Below, piece after piece: positions 22,770 through 23,028 of a DNA stretch of 23,028 nt (positions within the stretch are counted from its first letter, which is position 1; each line of letters begins with the position of its first letter). The stretch lies in NCBI GenBank assembly GCA_964613235.1, contig CAZTGM010000028.1:1-23028 (forward strand). Reading direction: 5' to 3'. The notes under the pieces were generated by a model. The model searched no databases. It worked only from the letters and a program-made list of their open reading frames with translations, and was not told the DNA's origin. The translations under genes and the position numbers were made by a program. Origin of the DNA: J005 sp964613235. Lineage in GTDB: Bacteria; Pseudomonadota; Zetaproteobacteria; Mariprofundales; Mariprofundaceae.

Positions 22770-22906
22770 ACGATGTGCGCGAAGCAACATATTGGTGGAT
22801 GATCGAATATAACAAGGAGAGGTCGCACGATTTTATGGGCGACATGACACCGGTGGAAGCTTGGAAAAACTACGCCAGAACCTCTACTTTTAATCTGTCG
22901 CCTTGA
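22766..22906 (+). pseudogene. C-terminal remnant of an IS3-family transposase (OrfB)
   Basis: The frame starting at 22766 reads LDDVREATYWWMIEYNKERS, then HDFMGDMTPVEAWKNYARTS and ends TFNLSP before TGA at 22904-22906. This is the conserved end of IS3-type integrase-fold transposases (the YN-x-RPH-x-LG-x-TP-x-E pattern), here with Ser in place of the usual Pro after Arg and Met in place of Leu. Everything upstream, including the DDE catalytic core, is gone: the recognisable part begins within a few codons of the thrB stop. It is a dead fragment. No terminal inverted repeat is evident in the 122 bases that follow it to the window end, where I see no gene. Confidence 0.75.
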
Positions 22907-23028
22907 CGGGGAATCTTACGGAATGGGTAGACGACCTCCTAACTTCTATTCAATATAGACTATTGTTACGCTGTTTAGTCGTCCCTGAATAATTCATTTT
23001 CACACTGATCTTAGCAATCGGCAGGTGG

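Noticed and set aside
1..23028. CRISPR array, tRNA or rRNA genes, phage or defence island
   Set aside because: No regularly spaced repeats, cloverleaf-like segments, ribosomal RNA sequence or phage/defence gene signatures were found on either strand.

Overview
The window is a compact, mostly chromosomal segment of a proteobacterium. Evidence for this is the gene order murA-hisG-hisD-hisC-hisB-hisH-hisA-hisF, a short-form HisG, an aminoglycoside-phosphotransferase-type homoserine kinase, a DUF493 (YbeD-type) protein and a FadI/FadJ pair. A gamma-, beta- or zetaproteobacterium-like lineage fits, but I cannot name the genus. Coding density is high, with many 1-17 base overlaps between consecutive genes. 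Only the two outer edges look accessory: a possible insertion-sequence end on the left and a clear IS3-type transposase remnant on the right.

Layout. Positions 1-516 hold a possible IS5-type terminus, an unrecognised 54-residue gene with its own well-formed promoter, and a doubtful 43-codon frame. Positions 517-3420 hold carboxy(nor)spermidine synthase, divergent from an agmatinase-cupin-ArsC operon; together the first two point to putrescine made from agmatine and spermidine made via carboxyspermidine. Positions 3522-5537 hold a PiT phosphate transporter, a universal stress protein and a DUF493 protein. Positions 5738-10918 form a tightly overlapping fatty-acid operon (thiolase, hydratase/3-hydroxyacyl-CoA dehydrogenase, acyl-CoA synthetase), ended by a perfect 28-base palindrome shared with a convergent secreted DUF992 protein.

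From 11588 to 21708 everything is on the minus strand. Transcription order is murA, hisG, hisD, hisC, hisB, hisH, hisA, hisF, dedA and then, after about 60 bases, the three-gene AmmeMemoRadiSam set (Memo-like, AMMECR1-like, radical SAM). The histidine genes cover the first step, the middle of the pathway and the last steps. hisI, hisE, the histidinol-phosphate phosphatase and HisZ (the partner a short HisG needs) are not in the window. Divergent from murA is thrB, immediately followed by the decayed transposase end.

The strongest candidate for poorly understood biology is the AmmeMemoRadiSam cassette: three universally distributed protein families in one translationally coupled operon, whose joint reaction I cannot state from the sequence. 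No tRNA, rRNA, CRISPR array or complete mobile element was seen.
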